The notes under the pieces: generated by a model | Seen by the model: only the letters and a program-made list of their open reading frames with translations | What the model was told of the DNA's origin: nothing | The model's database searches: none | Program-made: the position numbers and the translations under genes | Assembly: GCA_002116315.1 (NCBI GenBank) | Contig: KZ107838.1 | Location: 1,914,576-1,978,575, forward strand | From: Epicoccum nigrum | Lineage: Eukaryota > Ascomycota > Dothideomycetes > Pleosporales > Didymellaceae | DNA: 64,000 nt | Reading direction: 5' to 3' | Shown here: positions 31,844 to 44,300 of the stretch, piece after piece | How positions within the stretch are numbered: the stretch's first letter is position 1 | Layout of the letters: every line of letters starts with the position of its first letter

Positions 31844-34800
31844 TGGAAGTGACGGTGTAGCAGTGGACTTGATTTGTGTGACTGCAACGCTCGACGCCTT
31901 CTCCTTCTTCTCCGGCTCACAGCCGGGCAGCGCAAAGCAAAGCAGGGTGTCTGCAATCGCTGTTCAGTGTGAACAGACTTGGAGTAGCAACACAATTCTC
32001 TTTTGGGTTCCACCAGTTGTAGAGGCTGGCAGATGGTAGTTATATATGTGACCCTGGGGTACGAGTCATAAGATGGCGCAGTAATTGAGGTGAGACAGGC
32101 AGATGTCGGTGGTGTTTGCCTAGTGGAGGAACAGATCGAGAGGCGCAAATGGTGGAATGTTTTTGGTGGTCCTTGATATCCTGAGATTTCCTCCTCGAGC
32201 TCACCGAGCGATAAAAGTAAATCAGAGGATTCATGCGGGACTATATACATGTAGATACCTGAGCACGCAGTAAAGATACGGCCATGCAGCCATGTCCAGG
32301 ATGCCCTACGTTAGCGGATCACCACGGAAAGCTTGGGTCACCGTCGACGAAAAGGGCAAGAAATCCAAGGCGCAGGGAGAGGAATGACAAGTCAAGTGGA
32401 TCGTTGCGCCGAAGGGGTGTGGTGCGAAGGACCAGCATTGGGTGCCAGATGACTAGTGGGTATCGCACCTGCAGCTGCATGCTCAAATGCACTGGCCACC
32501 AGACAATCCTGCACGGCGAACTGAACGTTGATGCAGGTCATGTCGATCGAGCGTCCCACAAAAAAGCGTCCGTACTCCTGCTGCTGAAGCGCCCAGCGCG
32601 AGCGGCGCAACAGGATGCCGAAGACATGGAGGACCTGAAGGACAGCGCTAAGTGCGGGGCACACACCGACACCGCGACATCTGATCAACCATGCCAACTC
32701 CCAGCCTCATTCTCACACACCTCCACATGAGCTCGTTTATTCAACCCTATGGTTCCCGAAACGCTCACTCGCAGCCCGCTTGCCGCTGTGAGCGAGCTGA
32801 CAAGACCGTCTAGCGAAGCTACTGTTCAGAGATTATGTACGACCAGCTTGCGCATTTCCTCAAGAGGGTGACGAGTTTGCTTGCGTGAACATACACTGCC
32901 GCCTGACGCCCAAGACAGCTACCTGCTCCTGGTCACTCTGGTCTACACAAACTATTGAACAGTCATAGAAAGCTAACGACCTCGGTGGAGGTCTCAAATG
33001 ACGCGGTCGCGGTACACCACAGCAATTTACAATTCATTGAACACTACAAGATCATTACAAGTATACACATGTATCTGACTTGGTGTGGACCTGTAGTGGA
33101 GCGCGCTTGCCCTGACAGATTACCATCTGATCGGATGTCGCAGACTTACTCACCACTCGTCCGCAACCTATTGCTGTTCAGCCAGCCAAGCCGCTTCAAT
33201 TTCGCCCGGTAACGAATATAATTAGCCACTCAGGTTCAAGAAAAGCACTTTCTGACCACCTGTTCAAGACTGCGCACAGGGTAGTGTGGCTGAAACTTGT
33301 CAGTAGGAAGCCTCTTTGGTAGGCTGAACCGACACATGACTGTCAACACGATCAGCCTCCAAGCTCAGCTCACGACTTCCTGGTCTTTTCGTTACCACCA
33401 AGAAAGTAAATTATCGACCGCTGCACGTTCTATCCTGGCTCACATCACCCGAGTCAGAACTTTATCGTTCTAAGGCTGTGTCACGTCGTCCCTAAAGCGA
33501 GTCCCTTGCTCGGACTACCCAACAGCCGTTGTGACCACTTCGTACCACTTCCTCGTTTCAAGTATCGAGCTGTTGAGATCCGGACTTTGTTGACCATGCG
33601 TACATACCTTATGTGCGAAGCTGCTGAGCCGTGCCACTCTTTTAATAAGCGCAGGCAAGAACGGTGGCGGTCACGAAGCTAGAACAATCAGCTTACCTTC
33701 TCTAGCTTCAAAGGCTGGTATCAAGTGAGGAAGAAGTCGCGCTAATCATAGCATGTCTCCCCCGCACCATCAGTGCATTGTTTTTCTCCATGCTCCAGCC
33801 AATTTCAGCGTGAGAACGTTCGAGAATCAGATCCAAGTCGTCGATGCACTCAAAGTACGTCCTCATTCGCATTGCCGTTCTTCGGCACTTTCACCGCTGT
33901 ACACCGCTATTCTATGCCTCAGCCAATCAGACATGTGACCACACTACGAACTCGCTTGCTTCCCGCTAGCTTACAAAACCGCGGCCAGGGTTCCCCAACA
34001 GCCTCACGACAACTACACACAACTTGCTGTTCAATGTTGGCTCCTGTGGGGCGCTGACGTTTGACATCTTGTCAAGTCTGGATAACCTCGCGGTCGGATC
34101 CTTCTCGGGCACTTGATACCGTTCGGCGTTTTCTGACAAGATTCCCAGTCCCTACCACATGGATACCGGGCATTGCGTCCCACTAAGCAACGCCAAACAT
34201 CCAAGGCTCACACCGCTCACACGAGAGAATCATGTACCGCGGCATCTCAAATGCACCTGTAGCGCGCGTGTCTGTTGGCCTACAGCTGTCAGCCATAAAC
34301 CACGGCACCACTAGACTCCACATTCATCACGATCTGTTAGGTCACAGCTTTGACACGCTGAGCGTGAATGCTCTGAAGCCCCCACGAGCTTCTTGATCCT
34401 TCGATGATCCCGTCCGCGTACGGCATTGCGCCATCCGAGCATTGTGGTGCTGCAGGTACGATGAGGCTTTCACCGACTACGTCATTATCACAGGCCATCT
34501 CAGGTGTGCTGTTGAGAGGGTGCCTCTTGGTACCCACCAAGTTTCATTTACGCTTCTCCGCAGCCAACGGCAGATCGGCAAGAGAAGGATTTTTTAAGTG
34601 TCGGAGTACATGCAGGGCGAGATACCCTTCACTACAGGGAAGAAGATGGAATGAGAGTACACAGTATGCTAACCCCGCTTTGCAGCGGACGTGCTACATG
34701 TCCACAAGAGTCACCTAGTATGAAGATCGAAGCATGCGGTGAGGAGTCATGAAAAAGTGGTGTTTTACTCAGGGCGCTGGTGGAGAGCATGCCATCTCGT

Positions 34801-35024
34801 TGCACCCCGGTGTACAACTCATGGTCTTGATGATAGGAGAGATACGTGATTCATCAATCACAATCGCCTTCCTAGGTTCCTGCAACTATGTATTAGATCT
34901 AGACTCTGTTCGTTTTGCAACGTGTTGGTAAGATGGAGTTGTGGTTGAATTAATATATATCACAGTCCAGTTCGCAACTACCTAACCTGCTTGTTGAAGG
35001 CAGCCCGACGCAGTGATGGGCATC
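31844..35024. other. Gene-poor region 3.2 kb
   Basis: This is the longest empty stretch in the window. The best ORFs are a 148-codon plus frame (32284-32730) and its antisense partner, with no domain. I saw no transposase, reverse transcriptase, long terminal repeat or simple-sequence array. It may be degraded repeat DNA or regulatory DNA. Confidence 0.4.
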
Positions 35025-36242
35025 TCATTGCGCAGGTTGATCCTTCAAAATCTTATCCAGGCGGACAGTGGTAGCAGAAAACGGAACATGCTTTTCCAAG
35101 CCCATATCGTCGAAAGTCTCACCGCCATAGATCAAGAGGCGATTCGGGTAGTTCCTGAAGATCTGAATGGCGCGCGAGTATACCGCGCCAGCTGGAGTAG
35201 CGTGCTCCTCCCACTTGTCAACATCACCACCATACGCATTCGTATACACCTGCCCTCTATCGGCATCCGAGACCACGATGGTACCGTTTGCTCCGCCCAA
35301 CGGGCTCCAGACAACATAAGGACTTGCGTTTGGCGCAGTAGTGTTGTTGATCACGATAGGGCGGCCCTTCTCTTTTGCAAATTCAAGGGGCGAGTCGGCC
35401 ATCACGTAGTATACAGGGTAGTTGACGCCGTGTGAAGAGGAGTTGCCGATGGGAAGTTCGTGGACCAGAATCCACTTTTTGATGGGCGGGATGTACGTGA
35501 TGACGGTCATGCCTGGGCGGGCGAGGTACTCATCATACGCAACGTCGTTGACAACAGGACCCCAGGTCTTCAGATCAGTCGATGTCTGATGTGCGAGCTT
35601 TTGGCCGTGTTTCGGATCGCGCTGATCGGAGTAGTAGGCAGCTAGCTGTCCTTCGTATTGCCTGTGAGTATGATGATTAGCATTTACGTATGCCAGGGAG
35701 AAATATTTCTGTGGTGTTTCTTACAGAAGGTATGGCTCCCAGATGGGAGTCGCGCCGTTGGTGGTATTAGGCCGTCCACCCTGAGCAATATGGCTGACGA
35801 AGTGCCACGTCCGCGCCTTATCGGTACTCGCATACAAATCGATCTTTGTGCCGGTATTGCTCCAGCTGTTGCCCGAGCCCAAGATAGTACCCGCCGGGTA
35901 ACCAGCCATAGGCTCAGTCAACTCAGTCAAAGCCGGCTGCGCACTCATGCCCCAGCCATTGACCTGATCGCGAAGATCAGAGATGTACTCCCATGTAGCA
36001 CCGCCATCCTTGCTCTCGAACACGGGGAAGTATCCAGGTGAGTGGCCCGAGAGCGAAGCAGTAGCAATGATGGTCCCGTCCTGCAATTCAGTGAAACGCG
36101 GGTAGGTGATAGATTCGCTACCGCTGGTCTGGTAGATGGTGTTGTTTGAGAAGTATCCCCATGGCTTTGGACCTGCGCTGCATACATCAGCGACGACAAC
36201 TTGCCCCAAGGCGAGAGCTGCCACGAAGAAAGTCGAGAACAT
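35025..36242 (-). CDS. Secreted BNR/Asp-box glycoside hydrolase, GH93-like
   Basis: GH93 enzymes (exo-1,5-alpha-L-arabinofuranobiosidases) remove arabinobiose from arabinan in plant cell walls. Exon 1 (36242-35725) and exon 2 (35661-35025) join over a 63-nt intron (GTAAGA..CTCACAG) to give 384 aa, the usual size. The ATG at 36242 starts a signal peptide (MFSTFFVAALALGQVVVADV). Asp-box repeats of the sialidase-type propeller are at residues 77-84 (SKDGGATW) and, degenerate, 139-146 (STDKARTW). The join gives ATPIWEPYLLQYEGQLAAYY, followed by a YSDQRDPKHGQKL segment that fits GH93 as I recall it. A different sialidase-superfamily activity is possible. Confidence 0.82.
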
Positions 36243-36306
36243 GGCTGCAAGATCTTCTGCAACGATTTGCTGGACAATAACATTTCTTTCGTACTCGAAG
36301 ATAGAG

Positions 36307-36312
36307 TTTATA
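36307..36312 (-). promoter_or_regulatory. TATA-like box of the GH93-like gene
   Basis: On the minus strand the sequence TATAAA lies about 65 nt upstream of the ATG at 36242. The position suits a core promoter with a short leader. Confidence 0.45.
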
Positions 36313-37094
36313 GTCGTGTAGTTCACAATCGTTCATTAGCCTGAATTACCCCAGATGACCCCAGATCTCGCCTCCAGTTCCCGAAAGTTTGAAGATTCTA
36401 CCACCGGGACTACCAATACATCGTGTATGATGGCATAGTAAGACCAAAACCCCAGTTACATGCTGCCGCTACGTCGTGTTAGGTATTCGATGAGGGGAAT
36501 TTGCTTGCGGCGCAGCTCGCAAGGCTGCCACTATTAGCAGCACCCTATAATATAACCGCAAAAAAGTTGTCGAGCAGATCTTAGCCACCCCATGGGGAAC
36601 CTACGCGAACGGCTCAGGTCGGCTTTTCGACCGAGGGAGGGGCGTACTGCAAGCACAATGTCACGATGCTGCAGCTTAGGGTATGGAATTCCAACAATTA
36701 GCCGGTGAGCCGTCTGAATGACAATGAGATATTTGGCAGGCCGTTGTCGGCTGGAGCCCCGGTCGGCGGTCGGTACGTACTGTACCTTGCCAGCCTCAAA
36801 GGCAAAGTACGGAGAAAGGCGTGTGTGACATGCAATTGCAGTGAGAGATATATCCACTATGACCCTATGAGCGCGGATTATGGTCAACACCCTGGATTGT
36901 TAGCATGATGAAGTATGAAGAGATGGAAACAACGGTAAAGTGATAATTTTGAATGACCAGGGCGAATTCTATATTACAACTCTTCGCTGTTGATAGAACC
37001 GTATGCTCTAGAACCTCATATGGAAGGCCGTCAAATCCCAAACGCCATCGCTATGCAACTGAGATACTACCAAGATTTTGTCAAAAAGCTAGCC
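36313..37094. other. Intergenic 0.8 kb
   Basis: This holds the promoter of the GH93-like gene and the 3' end of the PLC-like gene, both on the minus strand. I see no gene. Confidence 0.4.
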
Positions 37095-38162
37095 TCACAA
37101 ACCGAACCCAACAGCAACGACCACCGCTATTACCACAGCCAAGAGACTACCCTGTGCGCGAACTCCACTGCCCTCACTCGCCTCTGTTACTGCGTCTGTG
37201 CTCAGACTCCTCCGCCCAGAAATCGATCCTGAAACACCGTTCGCAGCATCTACGCTTGCGATTGCAGGTCCGACATTGAAGAAGTCGACCAGTACGGCCC
37301 ATGGCGCCTTTCCGTATACGCTTGTGCAGTTGCTTACACTGGAGCCCAAACTCCCATACCCAGTCTGTGCGTTCGTGGTGTTTGCGTAGGTCTCGTTGGG
37401 GGACTGAATACCGAATAGCTGGTTCTCGTACAGGAAGTGGTTCATCAGGAACAAGCGACCGCCAGTGGAGCTGGTGGAGAGCCCAGTAGGGCGGTTGGGC
37501 GTGCAGGAGTAGTTGCTGGGGTTGACGTTCTCATAGTCGTTCTCGAAGACGTACGTAAACTCATCCATCAGGAAAGGGTACTGCGACGATGTCTGAGATA
37601 GCGAGGCCACGAAGGAGATGAGGCGTGTGTTGTTTCCAATGAGTGCGTCGAGCGTCGGCCAGGTGGTGGGTGCGCTGGTGGAGGGAGGGGTGTAAGCGTA
37701 CTCGGAGATACCGGAAGAGTTGAATTGTGCGCCCAGATCAGAAGCACTGGCCGAGTCGGAGTTCACAATAAGGACGGTGACTACGTCGTTGGTATTCTTG
37801 TCCATCCAGGTCTTGATGGTCGAGAGCCAGGCTTCGAGTGTACCAGCATCGAGAAGAGTGCACGAGCTGTGGCAAAGGTGCCACGCGTCTGCGCCAGTAC
37901 CATTATTGTTTTTATGTACCTGCGCGGAAAGAAGTCGCACACCAGCATCGAGCTGTGTTGTTGTGTCGTAGTAGTGGTTGCCTGATGTGGAGAAGGATGT
38001 GTTCTTGTTCCGTAAGAAGGGTGAGTCGTGCGCTCCGAGTTGTGTGATGTTGTTGTATGCTCGCGAGCAAAGCGCTGGCGAGTTGTTGCATGCTGTTTGT
38101 GATTGTGCTGTGACGGTCGAGTAGAGGAGGGCAGATGTCGCCACTAAACTTTTGAAAAACAT
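37095..38162 (-). CDS. Secreted GPI-anchored PLC-like phosphodiesterase
   Basis: This belongs to the PI-PLC X-domain-like (TIM-barrel phosphodiesterase) group of fungal surface proteins. A signal peptide (MFFKSLVATSALLYSTVTAQ) starts the 355-aa frame. Candidate catalytic His residues are His45 in QLGAHDSPF and His98 in HLCHSSCTLLDAGTL. The typical NTNDVVTVLIVNSD strand follows. Many NxS/T glycosylation sites are present. The last 20 residues are hydrophobic after a Ser/Gly-rich stretch, as expected for a GPI-anchor signal. No intron is needed. The lipid or glycan substrate is unknown. The phosphodiesterase activity is assumed from the family, because several such fungal proteins are uncharacterised. 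Confidence 0.82.
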   Translation of the reverse strand: MFFKSLVATSALLYSTVTAQSQTACNNSPALCSRAYNNITQLGAHDSPFLRNKNTSFSTSGNHYYDTTTQLDAGVRLLSAQVHKNNNGTGADAWHLCHSSCTLLDAGTLEAWLSTIKTWMDKNTNDVVTVLIVNSDSASASDLGAQFNSSGISEYAYTPPSTSAPTTWPTLDALIGNNTRLISFVASLSQTSSQYPFLMDEFTYVFENDYENVNPSNYSCTPNRPTGLSTSSTGGRLFLMNHFLYENQLFGIQSPNETYANTTNAQTGYGSLGSSVSNCTSVYGKAPWAVLVDFFNVGPAIASVDAANGVSGSISGRRSLSTDAVTEASEGSGVRAQGSLLAVVIAVVVAVGFGL

Positions 38163-40431
38163 CCTTGGTAAATGTAGGAGGCGCTCAGATTAAAACAGTT
38201 TTGAGCAGTGATATGATTGACTGCACTTCTATTCAGGAGTTCGTAGGTCACAACTAAAGTTCGAAGCGACAGTAATAGTGATAGCAGTCGTGAATTTAGT
38301 CGTAAATCATGAGCTCACCAGGAACGAAATAGGTCAAATAGGTCAAAATCACTAGCAGGCAGGGTAGCAGTATTATACACACAAAGCGTCTCAACGCGCC
38401 CAGGTGGCACATCATCTGCGCGGCTGTTGCATGCGTATCGCAGTGAAATAGTGGAGCCAGTCGTCTTGCACACCTCACAAGCACAGCCCCAGAGCCGCGA
38501 AAAAGTTTCATCAGGCGTCGTCAGCCTGCCAGCCGAACACGCCGCAACACGCCGCGACACGTACGAAACATGGGGGCATCATGCGTTCTCACGCGCGCGG
38601 AAACCGGAATCCAGCGCTCAAACGGCCTCTACAACGTCGCGTTGGCATTCGGAAGGTTGGGGAGTGGGTGCAGTGTGGTTGGCGTAATGGACGAGGTGAT
38701 GTCAAATGGTGGAGTTCGAGTGGGTTGTGAGGCTGGCGTCTGTTTTTAGAGTGGCAGCAGTGGCGTGTGCCTAGCGTCGATCGGTCCTGCACCACAGACA
38801 CTGCGGAGACACACGCCCTGAGGCGCAGGCCGGAGCCGTCAGAGGTGTTGTGCTGCCTGTGCACATCAAACTTGACCTCTGCAGCAAAGCAGAATGTCAT
38901 CTGTGGAGGAGTGTCCTACTTCTTCATTGCGTGGACCGCTCACTGCGTTGGTGAGATTTCTTGTGATCGTCGTCACCCCAGCCTCCAAGACAGCCTCCAA
39001 GACAGCCTTTCTGCTCTACTGTTCCAGTAGTACGTCAGCACTTGTTCGGCGCGCAGTACAGTCAGTCTATTGTCTAAGAGGGCAAATCTGGGGATGTTGA
39101 GAAGCCAACTCTTTGGGTTCGTGATCACATTGTTCTCACTGTTCAGAATCAGCCTTTAACATGTCCGATGGGCGCCTCACGTCCTGCCTGTTCCATGTTG
39201 ATGATAAGGTTCCCAAGCGACGAGCGACTTCCCAGTACTACTGGCGCCAATGTTGTCGTGCTTGTAAACTTGCCGTGTATGGGTTTCCCTACCATATAAC
39301 CTTTCCCAGGTTAACGCGTCTAAGCCCAGAAGACTGAGATCAGCCTCATTACTAAACTTGATCTTCCTCCTTTTTCTCACCCGTGGCGTATGATCGTATT
39401 GCGCTTGCAGAACACGATGCTTCGAATCACCCAGTTAGGAAGAATACAAAAGATCTGTCAGTATGAAGACCGAGATGACAGTGAGCGCAGCAACATACAA
39501 CAACCAGTCACCACCGACCGCCCGCCGAGGCCTCTTGTAGGATCTGAGCTGGACATCCGAAGACAACGATACAGGGAAGGAACAAAGCACCAATCTTTAG
39601 TTTGGTGGGATGAACACGTATCAAGGGCATCTAAATGGAGTGAGGAAAAACGATTACAAGTCTCAGACCGCTTCTCAAAGCTCATGAACTTCCCAAGTCT
39701 CGATGCTTGAGTGGCACAAACAGACCGTGCAGCGTGTAACCTACCGTAAACAGCAATATCGTAAAACCATTGAAAATAGTGTGTGATACAGCATAAAATG
39801 CCATGTTCCGACACTGTCTAGCGCTGCTAGGGCGCCGCTACCTACTGTGACGGTTCAATATGACAGGCTTCGCTTGATCGGTTGCATTCGCTAGGCAAAC
39901 GATATATTTTCGATTGTCAGACACAGCGAATATGGCCTGTCTATCTTGACCAGAATCATTAACCGGCGTATGAAGTTGTTGCCCGCGAGTGCAGTCAGTA
40001 TTGTGCAGCCGAGCACAGACATTCACTCTTATCGATATGATCCGCCGGAAGCGCACCCTTCCGGCGCGTCACAACGTCACACGCGTCGAAAACAACACAG
40101 CGGCACCGTTTGCATAACTTTAGGTAGCACCGAATAACGATCTCTGCCTTTCCCAGCGTCCCCGCGTTCTCCTATTCATCGCGTGGCCTAAGAGCGAGTC
40201 CTCTCCTTAACTCGCAATATTCGTGTGGTCGGCATTGTCAGCGTCAACTCTACCTAACAGACCCGCGACTACACATAGCACAGCTACACAAACACACTTC
40301 GCGACAGAGCTCCTTCGAACCTATCTACGAGCCCGCGCCACCCTCAACCGCGCTCCCGCCGCAACGCACAACACCACCAACCTCAACCGCCACACCTCGC
40401 TCTCTTCCCCAACACCACCAGCCCACCCACC
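38163..40431. other. Gene-poor region 2.3 kb
   Basis: Short ORFs only (the largest is a 106-codon plus frame at 39390-39710, without a domain). It contains small tandem repeats: a 9-bp unit (ATAGGTCAA) near 38330-38348 and a 12-bp unit at 38981-39009. No transposon coding sequence is visible. Confidence 0.4.
38981..39009. repeat. 12-bp tandem repeat, 2.4 copies
   Basis: The unit AGCCTCCAAGAC is repeated head to tail at 38981-38992 and 38993-39004, with five more bases of a third copy. Confidence 0.85.
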
Positions 40432-41136
40432 ATGGCCACCACCTCCGCCCCGCCCTCCACCTCCCCCCCGCACATCTCCCTCCGCCAACCCACCACCTCC
40501 AGCGCCCCCTCCTCCTCTGCCCCCGTCACCCCACCCACCCTCTCCTGGCTCCAAGGCCCCTGGAACGTAACCCACAGCACGTTGCCCATGTGGAAGAAGT
40601 CGCGCAACGTGCGCATCACCTACACACCGCTCCCTTCGACGGGCTCCGCCGGCGGCCGCGGCCACACCGCCGGAACGCACCTCGACGACCAAGTCACGTA
40701 CCAGCCCGCCGACCCCACCAGCAGCAAGATCTCCACCGTGCGCGGCGTCGATAAACCCTTCCCCACCGCCGAGCGGAAAGGCACCGTCAGCGATACCGCG
40801 CCCCCGCCGGCGACGCACGAGGGCGAGGAGCTGGCCAGTCTGGGCTACACGTGGCGCGGGAAGGGGTGGTTGGTGATTGCGACGAGTAAGTGGGAGGTTC
40901 TCGGGTATGGGGATGAGGAAGGGGGGACGGGGAATAGCTGGGTCGTGACGTATTTTGCGAAGACGCTGTTTACACCTGCGGGGGTGGATTTCTACTCGCG
41001 GAGGGGCCAGTTGAGGCCTGAGACTGTGGAGGCGATTAAGGAGGCGATTAAGGGGTTGGGTGGGGATGTTGCGAAGTTGGGTGGACAGGTGTTTGAGGTG
41101 GCTTATGATGGAGGGAAGGAGGGGAGTGCTCAGTGA
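40432..41136 (+). CDS. Conserved fungal calycin/lipocalin-like protein
   Basis: The 234-aa frame has a Ser/Pro/Thr-rich first 35 residues. A compact domain follows: SWLQGPWNVTHSTLPMWKKS, RNVRITYTPL, HLDDQVTYQP, YTWRGKGWLVIATSKWEVLG, WVVTYFAKTLFTPAGVDFYS. The opening G-x-W step, the regular alternation of hydrophobic residues and the closing segment suggest an eight-stranded calycin barrel that binds a small hydrophobic ligand. That is inference; I recall similar uncharacterised ascomycete proteins but no named function. No signal peptide or intron is apparent. It is convergent with the helicase gene, 212 bp apart. Confidence 0.78.
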   Translation: MATTSAPPSTSPPHISLRQPTTSSAPSSSAPVTPPTLSWLQGPWNVTHSTLPMWKKSRNVRITYTPLPSTGSAGGRGHTAGTHLDDQVTYQPADPTSSKISTVRGVDKPFPTAERKGTVSDTAPPPATHEGEELASLGYTWRGKGWLVIATSKWEVLGYGDEEGGTGNSWVVTYFAKTLFTPAGVDFYSRRGQLRPETVEAIKEAIKGLGGDVAKLGGQVFEVAYDGGKEGSAQ

Positions 41137-41348
41137 GCGGGCTAGATGCAGGGAATGGATTGTAGCATGGGAACTATTGAGGTACGTTGGTGTCGCATAA
41201 TGTCTAATCAGTAACGCTCGATTGCATATTCGAAGCTCAAAGCTCTGAACCTCACTCTGTCTCCAGTCAGACACCACTCTGTCTTGCCCAGTACACTATC
41301 TCACCATTTCAGCCACCAGACCTTTTCCTCCTCTGATGGACTAAGTAT

Positions 41349-44300
41349 CTAGTCAAGGAAGTTCATCTCGAATTGCTCTTTCTGGACGTCGGTGGACCTT
41401 GCAGCGCTTGCATAACTGGCCCTCGCCTTTTGTGTTGGTTTAATCTCGTCGTCGTCGTCGTTGTTGTCCAGGTTCAAGTCTAAGTCTATAAGTAACTCGG
41501 TGTTCTTGGAGCTGGTTGCGCGAGGCTTCTGGGGTGAATTTTCGATCAGCTTGCCAGTACCTCCATTCCAGACCACACCATTACGCCGGACTGCCTCATA
41601 CGCCTCGCCTTCCTCTTTTCTCCTCGCGAGCATCCGAGCGTCGTCAGCCTTCGCACCTCCATTTACATATGCGTCCCACTTTGCTGGTGAGCTGAACGTG
41701 GGAGGAGGGTTGGCTGGCGTCTGAACGCTGGAGTCAATCAGAAGATTGCGTGCTGTCGACGGTTGTTGACGTGACGGGCCGGACTTTAACAACGGTCGTT
41801 GGCCATTGGCACGTTGATCACAGATCCGGCACTTGCATATATCACAACAAGCTGCTGTTGTAGAGTCAGTATGTTTCGTGTGCAAACATACCGTAACGTA
41901 CCTTCGCAGACATGGCCACAATCCAACTTTCTGGCGCAGACCATTGTGCAGTTGATCAGATCGTGTTCGAAGGGGTGACACGGGTATGGGCAAGGGTGAC
42001 CACACGTCAAGGTGCCTCCGCACGGGCGGTTGCAGCCGCCGTAAATATGATCCCAGTCATCTGTATACTCCACCCAACTCTTACGCCCGTGCCTGACACA
42101 TTCCAGTGGAAGACAGTAGCCGATGCGCCGCTCCTCACCACTCTTGGACCTCGATTTCGGTACCCTGGTTCTGTACATGATCTCAACGACCTCTGCCCAC
42201 GTCCAGGACTCACAGGCGAGAAGCTTAGCGTCACCGAATAGATAGAACCCTCGTTTGGCCCGTGATAGTGCCACACAGGCACGATTGTCGTTTGACAGGA
42301 AACCGATTGAATGGTTCCTGTTCTGTCGGACGAGTGATAGAAGAACGATGTCATTCTCTTCCCCTTGATACGAGTCGACTGTAACCACCTTGAAGGGGTA
42401 CATTCGTAGATTTGGATGAGATCGAGTAAGCTGTATAATACGCTTGCGCTGGCCGTTGTAGAAGGTGAGTATGGTGATCCCCATCGGATCTTCACCATTC
42501 AAGACCAGGTAGTCGACAAAACCTACTATGAACTTCGCTTCTAGGTCGTTGTAGCTTGATGAGTTGGTATCCTTGGCTTCTGGCCATTCATGAGTGAAGA
42601 AATATGAGTTCAAGCCTCCCATACCTTTGACTGGTGGTCGATTGCTGGCATCCTTCACGCTACTGTGGTCCTTCAGATCGTCATCGTAGATCGGACGAAG
42701 CAGACGCCGAATTTCTGGGATCATGCGACGCTGTCTCGTGAGCTGGTCGTACTCAATGTCATTCAACACAAGCCGCTCGAAAAGCGAGAGATTGAGGTGA
42801 AAGGGAGCATCTTCGAACTCCTTTACTTGCGTATGAGGTCTCAACTGCTGGTGGTCTCCAACGAGAATAAGATGTTCAACCGTTGGCAGACATGCCACAG
42901 TCACAGGAGCCTCCATGGTTTCAGCAGCCTCCTCAACGAGCACCACCCGAGGTCGCAGGGCAGCAATCAGCGCGCGGTACTTCGATAATCCAGTCGTTGT
43001 CATTCCGATGATACGTTGATTGTTCAGCAAGCTAACATCCTCATCCCACAGACCGATACGTCGTAGATGGTAAGCTTTGTGGTAGCCTTCAGCAATTTTA
43101 CGGACCTGTACCAACAACCGCTTCTTCAATTGACGCATCAGGTAGTTGTAGATGGGCCCTCTTTGGTCGAATTGGATTGTCGTCAAATCTGATGTAGTGT
43201 CCAGAATCTCCTGAATTTCTTGATCTGTTAATATACCAGCTCCCTTACCCCGGTAATTGTCGCTGAGCATGAATACTTCGCCCTTGAGAGCCTCGAGCTC
43301 GTCATCATCGGGTGCGAAGGCTTCTGCTTCGAGCTCCTCTAGCTGTTCAATCTCTAGGTCCTCCTCTTCCCACTCGTAGCCGAAGTCATCTGGACAAATT
43401 GGGCGCCGACACTCTGCCAAAGCCTTACCAAGCCATTGCTGCATCAACTCCCCCGGAGCGTCTTGAGCTATGTCAAGGATGGAGTCGTTGTCCATCTCTA
43501 ACGATTTGGCTTGGTCTTTAGTGAGCAGACCCAAGCGTTCCAAATACTGGTGATCCAATGGACATCTACCCATCTCAAGCGGCGCAAGTAGATCTTTACA
43601 AGTAGCAGCGGCTTTCCTCATTGCAGCCATAGCCTGAGTCTTGAGGCTTCGAGGCATTTTTCTCGGAGGAAGCACGGATCGAAGCTTGAACAGCGTGCGC
43701 TTCATGATCTCGGCATCTTTGCTCCTTCCACCTAAACGAACGTAGTTCGGCACCAAAGAGCTCGTGTGGCGCAATATTTGGTCCACGGCGTGATTCGTTT
43801 GCGCTGTGACGATTATCGGTGCGTCATGCTTTCTCAGATTGTCCACCAGTATCTGAACAGCTTTGACGGAGACGAACGTTTTGCCAGTTCCCGGAGGTCC
43901 CTGCACAAGTGCCACGCGACGAGTCAAAATGTCTTTGAGTGCCTTTGACTGTGAATCGTCTAACGGTGTCGCATTGTAAGGAGGCCACTCTTCCTCTCCT
44001 AACACATTGACGTTCTGGTAGCTCGATGCTTCCTCCATACTCACGAGCGAACTAAGATCAATAAACGGGTCATTTTGTACGTATGAAGGAGGATCGACAT
44101 GCTTCTTCGCACTCACGAGATGCTCAGAAAGCGGAAACGTCTCCCTCATCATATGTTGAAGAGCCATAAGGGTATGGCGGCTAGCTTCGAAGAAGCTGTT
44201 GCGACACTCGACCATAACCCATTGCTGCGTAGGGTCGATTGGCTGGTTATGGTGTGGGAAGAATAAATCGATCTCCGGCGGGTTTTGCTGCAGAGCAGAA

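Noticed and set aside
40321..41277. 318-codon minus-strand ORF
   Set aside because: It is antisense to the calycin-like gene. Gly/Arg/His low complexity arises from the C-rich codons of that gene's N-terminus.
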